A stretch of 64,000 nt of DNA from Sphingomonas sp. BAUL-RG-20F-R05-02 (GCF_022662305.1 NZ_JAKNQH010000001.1:434001-498000); one strand, 5' to 3'. Shown: positions 52,506 through 61,364, numbered from the stretch's first letter. The notes: generated from the letters alone by a model not told the origin. Numbers and translations: made by a program.

Positions 52506-54586
52506 GCCGACCACGACGGATCATGAACGACGCGACGCAAACCTATAGCTTTTCGCGTCGTGCGATAATGCTTGGCGCCGCGCAAGGTGGTGTGGCGTTG
52601 TTGCTGGCGGGACGGATGACGTGGCTCGCGATTGCCGAAAACGCGCATTATAGTTCCCTGTCGGAAAGCAATCGGGTCAACACGACCCCGGTACCGCCAC
52701 GGCGCGGCTGGATCGTTGATCGCAATGGTGCGCCGATCGCAAACAATCGCACGGATTTTCGTGTCGATCTCATCCCGGATCTGATCGAGGACAAGGACAA
52801 GACCCTCGCGGCATTGCAGCGCCTGCTCAGCCTGCCGCCGGAAGAAATGACGCGCATCGTCGCCGACCTAAAACATGCCGCCGGGTTCCAACCCGTGCAG
52901 GTCGCCGACGACCTCGACTGGGAACGGTTCGCGGCGGTTAGCGTCCATCTGCCCGAACTTCCTGGCGTCGCGCCGACCCGCGCATTCGCGCGCAGCTATC
53001 CGGCTGGTGCTGCCGTTGCGCATCTTACCGGCTATGTGGGCTCCGCATCGGCCGAACAGTATCTCAAGACCAAGGACCCCCTTCTTCTCGTACCGGGTTT
53101 CAAAATCGGTAAGGACGGCCTTGAGAAAACACTGGACAAGCAACTGCGCGGCGAGCCCGGTGCCAAGCGGGTCGAGGTGACCGCACGCGGCAAGCTGGTG
53201 CGCGAGCTAGCGACTCGTCCCGACACCCCGGGACAGACAACACGGTTGACGATCGACGCTGGCCTTCAAGACTATGCCGCCCGCCGGTTGGGCACGAACT
53301 CCGGGTCGGCTGTGGTGATCGACTGCCTCACCGGTGAAATGCTGGCCATGGTTTCGATGCCGGCCTATGATCCCAACAGCTTCTCCGACGGAATCAGCCA
53401 TCTCGAATGGAAGATGCTTTCCGATAACGACCATGTTCCGCTGATGAACAAGGTGTTGCAAGGGCTCTATCCACCGGGCTCGACGGTTAAGCCGATGAAT
53501 GGCCTCGCCTTGCTGGCGGCGGGCGTCAGCGCGAGCGACCGGGTCAACTGCACGGGTGCGCTGCGTGTCGGCAACGGGATCTTTCATTGCCACAAGAAAC
53601 GTGGCCACGGGCCACTCGACCTCAAGAACGCGATCATGCAGAGTTGCGACATCTACTTTTATGAGATGGCGCGGCGAGTCGGTTATGGCGCCATCGCTCC
53701 GGTCGCGCGCGCAATGGGTCTTGGCCAGAAGTTCGACTTGCCGTTTGCTTCGCAGCGTTACGGCACCGTGCCAGATCCCGCATGGAAGTTGCGGAAATAT
53801 AAGGCGCAGTGGACCGTGGCCGACTCGCTGAACGCGTCCATCGGTCAGGGTTATGTGCTCGCGAACCCGCTCCAACTTGCGGTGATGGCGTCGCGACTCG
53901 CGTCTGGAAAGGCACTTCACCCCAGCATTCTCGCCGGCCACGCTCCAGCTGCTGCCGATCTGTCGATCTCGCCCGAACATTTCGCGGTTGTGCGCGATGC
54001 CATGTTCGGGGTGGTGAACGGGGGCGGCACTGGCGGCGCCGCCCGTATGCAAATCCCCGGCGTCGCCATCGCGGGCAAGACCGGCACGGCTCAGGTCCGC
54101 CGCATTTCAATGGCGGAGCGCAGTACCGGCGTCCTTAAAAACGCGTCATTGCCCTTCAAACTGCGTGACCATGCTTTGTTCATCGGCTTCGCACCGGCCG
54201 ACAAGCCGCGTTACGCCGTCGCCGTTGTGCTGGAGCATGGCGGCCATACCGTGCGGAACCTCGACACGCCCGGCATCGGCCGCGATATCATGACCTATCT
54301 ATTCGACCGCGACAAAGCGATGGCGACGTTAGCGGAGTACGAGCCAACCTGGGGCGGAGACATCCGCACGCGCATGACAGCGGAGGCGGCGGCATACCGC
54401 GCCGCTGCCAATGCGCCGCCGCCGGCGCAGGCGGTGCAGACCGAACTGAATGCGACCGCGCCCACCGACGCGCCGGCTGTCCACGCCGCAACCGCTGCGG
54501 ACACGTCGACCGCCGAGTCGGTCGCCCACACCACCCCGGCCGGCAACAGCATCGCCGCCGATGGTACCACGGAGCGTGATCCATGA
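52502..54586 (+). CDS. mrdA: Penicillin-binding protein 2 (elongasome transpeptidase)
   Basis: A 694-residue class B PBP that cross-links lateral-wall peptidoglycan with RodA. One membrane helix lies near residues 22-42; the pedestal begins PPRRGWIVDRNGAPIANN. Transpeptidase motifs are YPPGSTVKPMNG (catalytic Ser and Lys), SCD in MQSCDIYFYEMA (SxD as in PBP2), and KTGTAQVR. The last 70 residues are a low-complexity Ala/Pro/Thr tail not needed for catalysis. ATG at 52502 overlaps the mreD stop; ATG at 52523 is possible. The end overlaps rodA (ATGA). Confidence 0.96.
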   Translation: MSRPRRIMNDATQTYSFSRRAIMLGAAQGGVALLLAGRMTWLAIAENAHYSSLSESNRVNTTPVPPRRGWIVDRNGAPIANNRTDFRVDLIPDLIEDKDKTLAALQRLLSLPPEEMTRIVADLKHAAGFQPVQVADDLDWERFAAVSVHLPELPGVAPTRAFARSYPAGAAVAHLTGYVGSASAEQYLKTKDPLLLVPGFKIGKDGLEKTLDKQLRGEPGAKRVEVTARGKLVRELATRPDTPGQTTRLTIDAGLQDYAARRLGTNSGSAVVIDCLTGEMLAMVSMPAYDPNSFSDGISHLEWKMLSDNDHVPLMNKVLQGLYPPGSTVKPMNGLALLAAGVSASDRVNCTGALRVGNGIFHCHKKRGHGPLDLKNAIMQSCDIYFYEMARRVGYGAIAPVARAMGLGQKFDLPFASQRYGTVPDPAWKLRKYKAQWTVADSLNASIGQGYVLANPLQLAVMASRLASGKALHPSILAGHAPAAADLSISPEHFAVVRDAMFGVVNGGGTGGAARMQIPGVAIAGKTGTAQVRRISMAERSTGVLKNASLPFKLRDHALFIGFAPADKPRYAVAVVLEHGGHTVRNLDTPGIGRDIMTYLFDRDKAMATLAEYEPTWGGDIRTRMTAEAAAYRAAANAPPPAQAVQTELNATAPTDAPAVHAATAADTSTAESVAHTTPAGNSIAADGTTERDP

Positions 54587-55695
54587 GTGCACGCGATTAC
54601 GTGCCGAAGCCGATCTCGCAATTGCCGTGGCTGATCATTTTGCTGACACTTGCGATCGGCTGTTTCGATCTGCTCGTGCTGTATTCGGCGGCTGGCGGCA
54701 GCGTTCGGCCATGGGCGTTTTCGCAGGGGATCCGGTTCTTCGTGTTCCTCTGCGGTGCGGTGGCGCTGTCGCGTGTGCCGGAGCGGATGTGGAGCAAAGC
54801 GGCCTTTCCCGCGTATGGCGCCCTCGTGGTGCTTCTGGTGCTGGTCGAACTGATCGGCGCCGTACGCGGAGGCGGTCAGCGGTGGCTGGACCTCGGCATC
54901 ATCCGTTTGCAGCCATCAGAACTCATGAAGCTCTCGATCGTTCTCGCGGTCGCGAAGTTCTACGACGGCCTGCCAGCAGGAGAAACACGTCGGTTCAGTG
55001 CGGTCTGGCCAGCGGCAGGCCTTATCCTGGCACCCGCTGCGCTGGTCATGAAACAGCCCGACCTTGGCACAGCATTGATGATCATGGCGAGTGGCATCAC
55101 CGTCATGTTCTTGGCCGGGATACCGCTTCGGTTGTTCATCGGCGGCGCGCTCGCCGTCGGCGCTGCGGTACCCCTTGCCGTCAACTTCGTCCTGCACGGT
55201 TACCAGCGCAACCGTATCCTCGTCTTTCTTGATCCCGAGAGCGATCCGCTTGGCATCGGCTATCACATCAGCCAGTCGAAAATCGCGATCGGATCAGGTG
55301 GAGTGTTCGGGAAAGGTTTTCTGAACGGCACCCAGAGCCATCTCGACTATTTGCCCGAAGGTCACACCGATTTTGCTCTGGCGACGATGATGGAAGAATG
55401 GGGTCTGATCGGCGGCGTGCTGCTGATCGTTACGTTCTTCACGATCATCTACTGGGGCATGAACGTGGCGCAACAGGCCGAGAGCCGCTTTGCCCGGCTT
55501 ACCGCCGCCGGCCTGGCGACGACCTTGTTTTTCTATGTTTCGATCAACATGGCGATGGTGATGGGGTTGGCGCCCGTTGTCGGTGTGCCGCTGCCGCTCA
55601 TCAGTTTCGGTGGCTCCGCGCAAATGACGGTGATGCTGTGTCTGGGCGTGCTGATGTCGATCGACCGCCAGAACAAAAAAACCGTCCGCTGGTAA
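54583..55695 (+). CDS. rodA: Peptidoglycan glycosyltransferase RodA
   Basis: A 370-residue SEDS-family polymerase, partner of PBP2, with about ten membrane helices. Signatures are GGGQRWLDLGIIRLQPSELM near residue 90, KQPDLGTALMI near 150, and the family C-terminal block MVMGLAPVVGVPLPLISFGG with SAQMTVMLCLGVLMS. The catalytic Asp would be in GYHISQSKIAIGSGG to LPEGHTDFALA (HTDF). Last gene of the operon; tRNA-Lys follows 86 nt later on the same strand. Confidence 0.97.
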   Translation: MSARDYVPKPISQLPWLIILLTLAIGCFDLLVLYSAAGGSVRPWAFSQGIRFFVFLCGAVALSRVPERMWSKAAFPAYGALVVLLVLVELIGAVRGGGQRWLDLGIIRLQPSELMKLSIVLAVAKFYDGLPAGETRRFSAVWPAAGLILAPAALVMKQPDLGTALMIMASGITVMFLAGIPLRLFIGGALAVGAAVPLAVNFVLHGYQRNRILVFLDPESDPLGIGYHISQSKIAIGSGGVFGKGFLNGTQSHLDYLPEGHTDFALATMMEEWGLIGGVLLIVTFFTIIYWGMNVAQQAESRFARLTAAGLATTLFFYVSINMAMVMGLAPVVGVPLPLISFGGSAQMTVMLCLGVLMSIDRQNKKTVRW

Positions 55696-55704
55696 TAAAA
55701 GGGA

Positions 55705-55732
55705 TTGCATCGTGCGGCGCGGATGGTATCAG
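55705..55732 (+). promoter_or_regulatory. Possible promoter of tRNA-Lys
   Basis: TTGCAT (55705-55710) and TATCAG (55727-55732) with a 16-nt spacer, about 50 nt upstream of the tRNA. Weak match; the tRNA could instead be expressed by read-through from rodA. Confidence 0.25.
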
Positions 55733-55781
55733 CGCGCCTCCCGACGGGGAAGCGCACCAACGCTTTCCACTAAAACGGTAC

Positions 55782-55857
<76 letters not shown>

Positions 55858-56029
55858 CCTCCATACTTGCTGATACACTTGCATCGTCCGCCGGGACTCT
55901 ACCAGGCGTTGCGGTGCAGATGACGCGGGCATGAAATTAACGGGCATTTTGGCGCGGCCCGTGAAGCTGCGAATTACCCACTTTAAATAGCTTGCTGCGC
56001 ATCCGGGTCCCGCTGTACGTGACAATCAA

Positions 56030-56905
56030 ATGACAGCTCCTCCCACGGACCGGTCGCGGGATCGCCGGATCGAGGATCCGACCAACCTTTGGATCATACA
56101 CCCGGCAGCACGTGCCATGCTGCCAGGCTTCGTCGCGCGCGGTATTTCAGCCAATTCTGTCTCTCTTGGTGGGCTGGCGCTCGGCGGCCTGGCGGCGCTG
56201 TCTTACGCTCAGTGGGAGAGCTGGCCGTTCGCCGTACTCGGCCTCGCGCTGTCGATCGCTTGGCTGGTGGCGGATGGTCTCGACGGGATGGTGGCGCGCG
56301 CCACGGGGACTGCAAGCCCACTCGGCCGCGTACTGGATGGTTTATGCGACCATGGCGTGTTTACGTTGATCTACGTCGTACTTGCATCCTCGATCGGCAC
56401 GGCCGCGTGCTGGGCGCTAACCTTCGCAGCAGGCGCCGCTCACGCGATCCAGTCCAACCTCTACGAGAGTGAGCGTGCGCGCTTCCACCGCAGGTGCAAT
56501 GGCGTGGCGGTCGCAGCTCGACCAGTATCGAGCGGCAACCCGCTTGTCGGCCTCTACGATCACGTCGCGGGGATGCTGGAGCGTTTCGCCGGTCGCTTCG
56601 ACGCCGTGCTGGCAGGCCAAGCGGCTCCGGCAGATTTGGCAAACGCTTATGGTGCAGCGGCGGCCGCGCCAATGCGCCTGATGAGCCTGCTCAGTGCCAA
56701 CGTCCGCGTCTATGCGATCTTTTTCGCCTGTCTTGCCAGTGACCCGCGCTGGTTCTGGTGGTTCGAGCTCATCCCGCTTTCCGTCGTCCTCCTTGTCGGC
56801 CTCGTCTGGCATCGCAGGGTCGAGGCACGCCTGATTCGCAGCGCTTCTGCGCGCAGCGTCAATTCTGAAAATCCATTTCACTCGAAGGACATGAACACTC
56901 AATGA
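56030..56905 (+). CDS. CDP-alcohol phosphatidyltransferase family membrane protein (inositol cassette)
   Basis: A 291-residue protein of the CDP-alcohol phosphatidyltransferase family. The metal and CDP signature DGLDGMVARATGTASPLGRV followed by LDGLCDH (near residues 82-109) keeps all conserved Asp and Gly positions. About six hydrophobic segments are present, with an extended cytoplasmic insertion (SNLYESERARFHRRCNG onward). It is coupled (ATGA) to inositol-1-phosphate synthase and, through it, to a CTP-dependent nucleotidyltransferase. It therefore probably transfers a phospho-alcohol between CDP and inositol phosphate, as phosphatidylinositol-phosphate synthase (CDP-DAG donor) or as a di-myo-inositol-phosphate-phosphate-synthase-like enzyme (CDP-inositol donor). 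Sequence alone does not decide. Confidence 0.85.
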   Translation: MTAPPTDRSRDRRIEDPTNLWIIHPAARAMLPGFVARGISANSVSLGGLALGGLAALSYAQWESWPFAVLGLALSIAWLVADGLDGMVARATGTASPLGRVLDGLCDHGVFTLIYVVLASSIGTAACWALTFAAGAAHAIQSNLYESERARFHRRCNGVAVAARPVSSGNPLVGLYDHVAGMLERFAGRFDAVLAGQAAPADLANAYGAAAAAPMRLMSLLSANVRVYAIFFACLASDPRWFWWFELIPLSVVLLVGLVWHRRVEARLIRSASARSVNSENPFHSKDMNTQ

Positions 56906-57996
56906 CGAGCATCAACGTCGCCGTGGTCGGCATCGGCAATTGCGCAAGTTCCCTCGTTCAAGGTCTGTCGCATTACCGCGACGGCGCCAACGAGACGATC
57001 GGGCTTATGCACCTTGATCTCGGCGGCTACCGCCCCAGCGACATCAAGGTCGTTGCGGCATGGGACGTCGACAAACGGAAGGTCGGCAAGGACGTAGCGG
57101 AGGCGATCTTCGCCAAGCCCAACTGCACGACGGTGTTTTGCCCATCGATCGAACCCACTGGTGCCATCGTGCAGATGGGCGCGGTTTTCGACGGCGTGGC
57201 CGAGCACATGGCGGACTATGCTGACGACCGCACCTTCATGCTCGCCGATGCACCGCAGCCCAGCAAGCAGGACGTGGTAGCGGCACTTCGCGCGTCCAAG
57301 ACCGACGTGCTGATGAACTACCTTCCGGTCGGATCGCAGATCGCGAGCGAGTTCTACGCGGAATGTGCGCTCGAGGCCGGCGTGGCATTCGTCAACAACA
57401 TCCCCGTTTTCATCGCCAGCAACCCCGAATGGGCCGATCGCTTCACCAAGGCCGGCGTCCCGATCATCGGCGACGACATCAAGGCGCAATTGGGCGCGAC
57501 GATCGTCCACCGCGTGCTGACGGATCTGTTTGCCAAGCGCGGCGTGAAGCTGGAGCGTACCTACCAGCTCAACACCGGCGGCAACACGGACTTCCTCAAC
57601 ATGTCGAACCACCGCCGGCTCGCCTCCAAGAAGATCTCCAAGACCGAGGCCGTACAGTCCGTCGCCGCCGAGCGGCTCGATGACGAGAATGTGCATATCG
57701 GACCATCCGATTACGTACCGTGGCAGAACGATAACAAGGTTTGCTTCCTGCGCATGGAAGGGACGATGTTCGGCGGGGTTCCGATGAACCTCGAGCTGCG
57801 CCTCTCCGTCGAAGACAGCCCGAACAGCGCGGGCGTTGCGATCGATATGATCCGTTGCGCCAAACTGGCCAAGGATCGCGGTCTGGCGGGGCCGATCGAC
57901 GGGGCATCCGCCTACTTCTGCAAGCATCCACGTACGCAGATGACCGACGACCTGGCGGCGCAGGCGGTGGAAGACTTCATCACGCAACGGGGATGA
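56902..57996 (+). CDS. myo-Inositol-1-phosphate synthase (1L-myo-inositol 1-phosphate, INO1 family)
   Basis: A 364-residue NAD-dependent enzyme that converts glucose 6-phosphate to inositol 1-phosphate (3-phosphate in the other numbering). The Rossmann motif is VAVVGIGNCASSLVQGL near residue 6. NYLPVGSQIASEFYAE, FVNNIPVFIAS, GDDIKAQLGATIVHR, LNTGGNTDFLNM and the active-site-like KKISKTEAV match the short prokaryotic (mycobacterial/archaeal) INO1 type. The gene overlaps both neighbours by 4 nt, so it sits in the middle of a three-gene coupled cassette and supplies the inositol phosphate used by them. Confidence 0.94.
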   Translation: MTSINVAVVGIGNCASSLVQGLSHYRDGANETIGLMHLDLGGYRPSDIKVVAAWDVDKRKVGKDVAEAIFAKPNCTTVFCPSIEPTGAIVQMGAVFDGVAEHMADYADDRTFMLADAPQPSKQDVVAALRASKTDVLMNYLPVGSQIASEFYAECALEAGVAFVNNIPVFIASNPEWADRFTKAGVPIIGDDIKAQLGATIVHRVLTDLFAKRGVKLERTYQLNTGGNTDFLNMSNHRRLASKKISKTEAVQSVAAERLDDENVHIGPSDYVPWQNDNKVCFLRMEGTMFGGVPMNLELRLSVEDSPNSAGVAIDMIRCAKLAKDRGLAGPIDGASAYFCKHPRTQMTDDLAAQAVEDFITQRG

Positions 57997-58697
57997 TCGG
58001 CACCGCAATTTTGTTGGCGGCGGGCGAAGGCACCCGCCTCCGCTCCGCAGCCCCGCTCAAACCGCTGTGTCCGGTCGGCGGCCGTCCGTTGATCGACCAT
58101 GCGATCGATGGCTTGGCCGTTGCCGGACTGGAGCGGGTAGTAGTCGTTCTGGGGCACGGCGCGGAGCAGATCGAGGCGCACCTCGCGTCGTCGGCATGGC
58201 CGATCACCGTGCAGACGGTGCGGACTGGCGATCACCTGAAGCCGAATGGCGTGTCGGTTCTCGCGGCGGAAGCATATGTCGCGAGTACCGAGGCGGTGCT
58301 CGCCATGTGCGACCATCTCGTCGACCCCGCCCTGTATCGCCGTACCGCCGAAGCCGGGGCTGCCGGCGGTGCACGGTTGGCGATCGACCGCCGCATCGGC
58401 AGCGACTTGATCGATCTGGACGATGTCACATGCGTCCAGACGGAAGGCGAGCGCATCGTCGCGATCGGCAAAGGTCTCGCCAGCTACGACTGTTTTGATA
58501 CAGGTGTGTTCGCGATCGGGCCTGGGCTGTTCGACGCGCTCCACCGCCTGAAAGACCCCTCCCTTACGGAGGGCATGCGCATTTTGGCGGAACAACGAAA
58601 CGCGTTGATCCTCGACTGCAGCGACGTTGACTGGATCGACGTTGATGATCAGGCTGCATTGGACAAGGCAGAGGCATGGTGGCGCGACCGAAGATAA
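57993..58697 (+). CDS. Sugar/inositol-phosphate nucleotidyltransferase, probable inositol-1-phosphate cytidylyltransferase
   Basis: A 234-residue soluble nucleotidyltransferase. N-terminal ILLAAGEGTRLRSAAPLKPL and VGGRPLIDHAI form the NTP-binding motif. AMCDHLVDP (metal-binding Asp), IVAIGKGLASYDCFDTGVF and DWIDVDDQAAL closely resemble, from memory, the IPCT domain of archaeal IPCT/DIPPS proteins (MGDH, then FDCVDTGFF). That domain makes CDP-inositol from CTP and inositol 1-phosphate. Overlap (ATGA) with the inositol-1-phosphate synthase gene fits this role. Activity is inferred, and a different phospho-alcohol is possible. The longer frame from 57741 only overlaps the upstream gene. Confidence 0.82.
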   Translation: MIGTAILLAAGEGTRLRSAAPLKPLCPVGGRPLIDHAIDGLAVAGLERVVVVLGHGAEQIEAHLASSAWPITVQTVRTGDHLKPNGVSVLAAEAYVASTEAVLAMCDHLVDPALYRRTAEAGAAGGARLAIDRRIGSDLIDLDDVTCVQTEGERIVAIGKGLASYDCFDTGVFAIGPGLFDALHRLKDPSLTEGMRILAEQRNALILDCSDVDWIDVDDQAALDKAEAWWRDRR

Positions 58698-58836
58698 TCT
58701 CGGCTTTGTCTGGGGCATGGCTACGTCGGGAGCAGCTCACACCACTACAGCAGTGAAAATACTACGCCTTACGCGCGTGCCGCTCCGTCAATACTGGTGC
58801 GGGTGGCGCTGGACCGTACGGGCGTGACCGCGTGGG

Positions 58837-58867
58837 TGGCCGGCATGCTGACTGGTGCTGCCGGCCA
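58837..58867. terminator. Hairpin in the convergent gap after the inositol cassette
   Basis: TGGCCGGCA (58837-58845) and TGCCGGCCA (58859-58867) form a perfect 9-bp stem with a 13-nt loop, between the cassette (+) and the LacI gene (-). No U-tract follows on either strand. The rest of this 208-nt gap holds no visible gene. Confidence 0.45.
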
Positions 58868-58905
58868 TCCGGTAACCGGCGCGGCGACGAGCGAAGCAAA
58901 GTCGG

Positions 58906-59958
58906 TCAGCGTTGCACCCAGACACCATCGGACTGACGCCGAATGAGACGGTGATCAAGTACGGAGTGGCTGGAATGGGCAGGACGTCCAGCACGCCGCG
59001 ACAGGATCTCGTTGCACAATGCTTTGACACCAACCCTGGCCATGTCGGAAATCGGTTGACGGATGGTCGTCAGTTCCGGCCAGATCGCCGTTGCAAGCGT
59101 CGTATCGTCGAATCCGCACACGGTGAGATCGCCGGGAATGCTTAGGGCTTTCCGGTGCGCTACGCTGACAATGGCCGCCGCCATGTCATCGTTGCTGGCG
59201 AAAATGGCGGTTGGCCGGTCGGCGAGGTCGAGCAGTGCCTCTGCGGCATCCAGTCCCGATCTATAGGTAAAAAGTCCCTCCGCAATTAGCGTCGCATCGA
59301 GCGCGATCCCGGCCTCGGCTAGGGCCGCATGATACCCTTCAAGGCGGCGGATGCTTTCACTGTGTCCGCGGTCGCCTACGACGAAGCCGATCCGACGATG
59401 CCCAAGCGAAAGGATGAGCCGCATCATCTCCATGGCGGCTCCAAATTCGTCGATGTTCACCGCCAGAAGGTTGCGCGATGGCATGCCGCTGCCGATCGCC
59501 ACTGCGGGCACGCTTTCGCTGACGATCATCGCAATCAAGTCTGCCGTATCGCAAAGCGGCGATGGCAGAACCAGCCCATCGACGCCATCCGCGACCATTC
59601 TCCTGGCGACGACCACCGCATCCTCGTCCGGCCGGCATTTCTGAACGACCAGTTGGACGTTCAATTGACTCGCGATGTCCAGCCCGCCGATCAGCAGGGC
59701 GCTGAGGTAATTCGTGCTAGGGTTGGTGAATAAGAGCCCGATCCGCATTTGTTGCGCACCGGTCAGATTACGCGCGGCGAGATTTGGGGAATATTTCAGC
59801 CGCCGGATCGCGTCGAGGATGCGATCGCGCGTTTCCTCCCTGACGCTCCCGTCCTTGTTGACCACACGCGATACGGTCATTGCGGAAACGCCGGCCATTT
59901 CTGCGACATCGCGAAGCGTTGCAGCTTTGATCGCGCGCTGGGGTGGTTGAGACGTCAT
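58906..59958 (-). CDS. LacI-family transcriptional regulator
   Basis: A 350-residue repressor. The N-terminal helix-turn-helix TLRDVAEMAGVSAMTVSRVV (about residues 14-33) and hinge helix SPNLAARNLTGAQ are followed by a periplasmic-binding-protein-like sensor domain (about 70-345) with IGLLFTNPSTNYLSALLIGG, HRRIGFVVGD and PTAIFASNDDMAAAI. ATG at 59958 is preceded by GGAAGG; GTG at 59964 is an alternative. It is divergent from the GH10 xylanase gene and most likely represses it in response to a xylan-derived sugar. Confidence 0.93.
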   Translation of the reverse strand: MTSQPPQRAIKAATLRDVAEMAGVSAMTVSRVVNKDGSVREETRDRILDAIRRLKYSPNLAARNLTGAQQMRIGLLFTNPSTNYLSALLIGGLDIASQLNVQLVVQKCRPDEDAVVVARRMVADGVDGLVLPSPLCDTADLIAMIVSESVPAVAIGSGMPSRNLLAVNIDEFGAAMEMMRLILSLGHRRIGFVVGDRGHSESIRRLEGYHAALAEAGIALDATLIAEGLFTYRSGLDAAEALLDLADRPTAIFASNDDMAAAIVSVAHRKALSIPGDLTVCGFDDTTLATAIWPELTTIRQPISDMARVGVKALCNEILSRRAGRPAHSSHSVLDHRLIRRQSDGVWVQR

Positions 59959-60027
59959 TGGCACCTTCCGCGAGATCGTTACGGTCTCTCACCGACTTGC
60001 GCAATGCATCCTGCGCCAGATTTATAG

Positions 60028-60043
60028 TATGCCCCATAGCATA
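60028..60043. promoter_or_regulatory. Candidate operator TATGC-N6-GCATA in the lacI/xylanase gap
   Basis: A perfect 5-bp inverted repeat with 6-nt spacer, embedded in an AT-rich patch (TTTATAG to ATAAATT) in the divergent region. The flanks offer TATAGT on the plus strand and TATAAA on the minus strand as possible -10 boxes, so a bound protein could block both genes. It lacks the central CG typical of many LacI-family sites, so it may be only a promoter feature. Confidence 0.35.
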
Positions 60044-60144
60044 AATTGGAAGTTCGGCTGTACATCCGCCGAAAGAGCCGGCGCTTGACGGTGCGGCTTC
60101 AGGCGCGGAGACTAGCGCTACGGAGAAGTCGGAGAGGTGCGCGC

Positions 60145-61284
60145 ATGCTAGGGTTGACACGACGCGAGGCTGTCCTCGGCGCGCTTGGGGGAATGGTGGC
60201 AGCGCCGCTTGCTGGAGAAGGTACATCGAGCCTATCGCTGAACGCAATCGCCACCCGAAAAGGCCTGAGCTTTGGATCCGCAATCGCGTCTGGCGCGCCC
60301 GGTGCAGATCGGGGCTCGGTCGCAAACCCCGCCTATGCCAATCTGGTGGCGAGCCAATGCGGGTTGGTTGTCGCCGAGAATGAAATGAAGTGGCAGGCTT
60401 TGCGGCCGACGCCGACGACCTTTGCCTTTGAACGGTTCGACACCATTCTGCGTTGGGCCGAGCGGCAGCACCTTGCGGTCCGTGGGCACAACTTGCTGTG
60501 GCATCAGCCTAAGTGGTTGCCGGCTTGGTTGAACACATACGACTTCGGGGCAACGCCGCACCGTGAAGCGGAACGGCTGCTGACGACGCATATAAACACC
60601 GTGCTGAGGCGCTACGGCCAACGGATCGGCAGCTACGACGTCGTCAACGAAGCGGTCCGCCCTGCTGACGGCGTGTTGTATGACACCTCGCTGTCGCGGG
60701 CGCTCGGCGGTGCGGAGCCGACGCTGGATCTGGCCTTCCACACCGCGCGCGTCGCCGCTCCCCATGCGCAGCTGGTCTATAACGACTATATGAGCTGGGA
60801 GCCCGGCAATGCCGCACATCGCGCCGGGGTGCTGAGGTTGCTGGAAGGGTTTCGACGGCGCAACGTGCCGATCGACGCTCTTGGCATCCAGTCGCATCTC
60901 GTCACACAGGGGCCGGATGTCGCGGCAAGCGTAACGCGGTTGCAACGCGACTGGCGGCAGTTCCTCAATGCGGTGACGCAGATGGGCTATGCTTTGCTGA
61001 TCACGGAACTGGACGTTCGTGATAATGGCTTGCCAGCGGACATCGCCGTCCGCGACCGAGCGGTGGCGGAGTACACGCGAGGCTATCTCGACGTGACGTT
61101 GAGCTATCCCGCGGTGCGTGATGTGCTGAGCTGGGGGCTGTGTGATCGCTACAGCTGGATCGAAGGGTTCGAACCGCGCAAGGATGGCGCCCGTCGCAGG
61201 CCCAGTCTTTACGACACGCAGTTCCGGCCGAAGCCGATGCGCGAAGCGGTCGCGGCAGCGTTCGCCACCGCGACCTCGCGCTGA
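60145..61284 (+). CDS. Endo-1,4-beta-xylanase, glycoside hydrolase family 10, Tat-exported
   Basis: A 379-residue GH10 enzyme cleaving internal beta-1,4 bonds in xylan. The N-terminus has a twin-arginine signal (LTRREAVLGALGGMVAAPLA), predicting export of the folded enzyme. The catalytic acid/base Glu is in SYDVVNEAVRP near residue 170 and the nucleophile in LLITELDVRD near residue 290. HNLLWHQPKWLP, NDYMSW, GIQSHL and SWGLCDRYSWI are substrate-binding signatures of GH10. ATG at 60145 follows GGAGAGG by 7 nt; upstream in-frame ATG at 60046 would add a basic leader without a role. Divergent from LacI and convergent with a TonB receptor. Confidence 0.94.
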   Translation: MLGLTRREAVLGALGGMVAAPLAGEGTSSLSLNAIATRKGLSFGSAIASGAPGADRGSVANPAYANLVASQCGLVVAENEMKWQALRPTPTTFAFERFDTILRWAERQHLAVRGHNLLWHQPKWLPAWLNTYDFGATPHREAERLLTTHINTVLRRYGQRIGSYDVVNEAVRPADGVLYDTSLSRALGGAEPTLDLAFHTARVAAPHAQLVYNDYMSWEPGNAAHRAGVLRLLEGFRRRNVPIDALGIQSHLVTQGPDVAASVTRLQRDWRQFLNAVTQMGYALLITELDVRDNGLPADIAVRDRAVAEYTRGYLDVTLSYPAVRDVLSWGLCDRYSWIEGFEPRKDGARRRPSLYDTQFRPKPMREAVAAAFATATSR

Positions 61285-61301
61285 GAAGCGATGCGAGCTG
61301 A

Positions 61302-61320
61302 GGGGCGGGTGAACCGCCCC
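61302..61320. terminator. Hairpin in the convergent xylanase/TonB-receptor gap (first)
   Basis: GGGGCGG (61302-61308) and CCGCCCC (61314-61320) form a perfect 7-bp GC stem with loop GTGAA, 17 nt after the xylanase stop. No U-tract follows. Confidence 0.5.
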
Positions 61321-61334
61321 GACCCCCAACCTCG

Positions 61335-61359
61335 CGGCCCGGCGCATGCGCCGGGGCCG
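61335..61359. terminator. Hairpin in the convergent xylanase/TonB-receptor gap (second)
   Basis: GGCCCGGCGC and GCGCCGGGGCC, built around palindrome GGCGCATGCGCC, form a stem of about 10 bp with one bulge. It lies 5 nt beyond the TonB-receptor stop on the minus strand. It may serve both converging genes. Confidence 0.5.
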
Positions 61360-61364
61360 GGATC

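Noticed and set aside
57741-57992. Extended start for the nucleotidyltransferase gene
   Set aside because: The extra N-terminus overlaps inositol-1-phosphate synthase out of frame and lacks similarity; ATG at 57993 sits right before the NTP-binding motif.
60046-60144. Upstream ATG of the xylanase gene
   Set aside because: It would put 33 basic residues in front of a clear Tat signal; ATG at 60145 has a strong ribosome-binding site.
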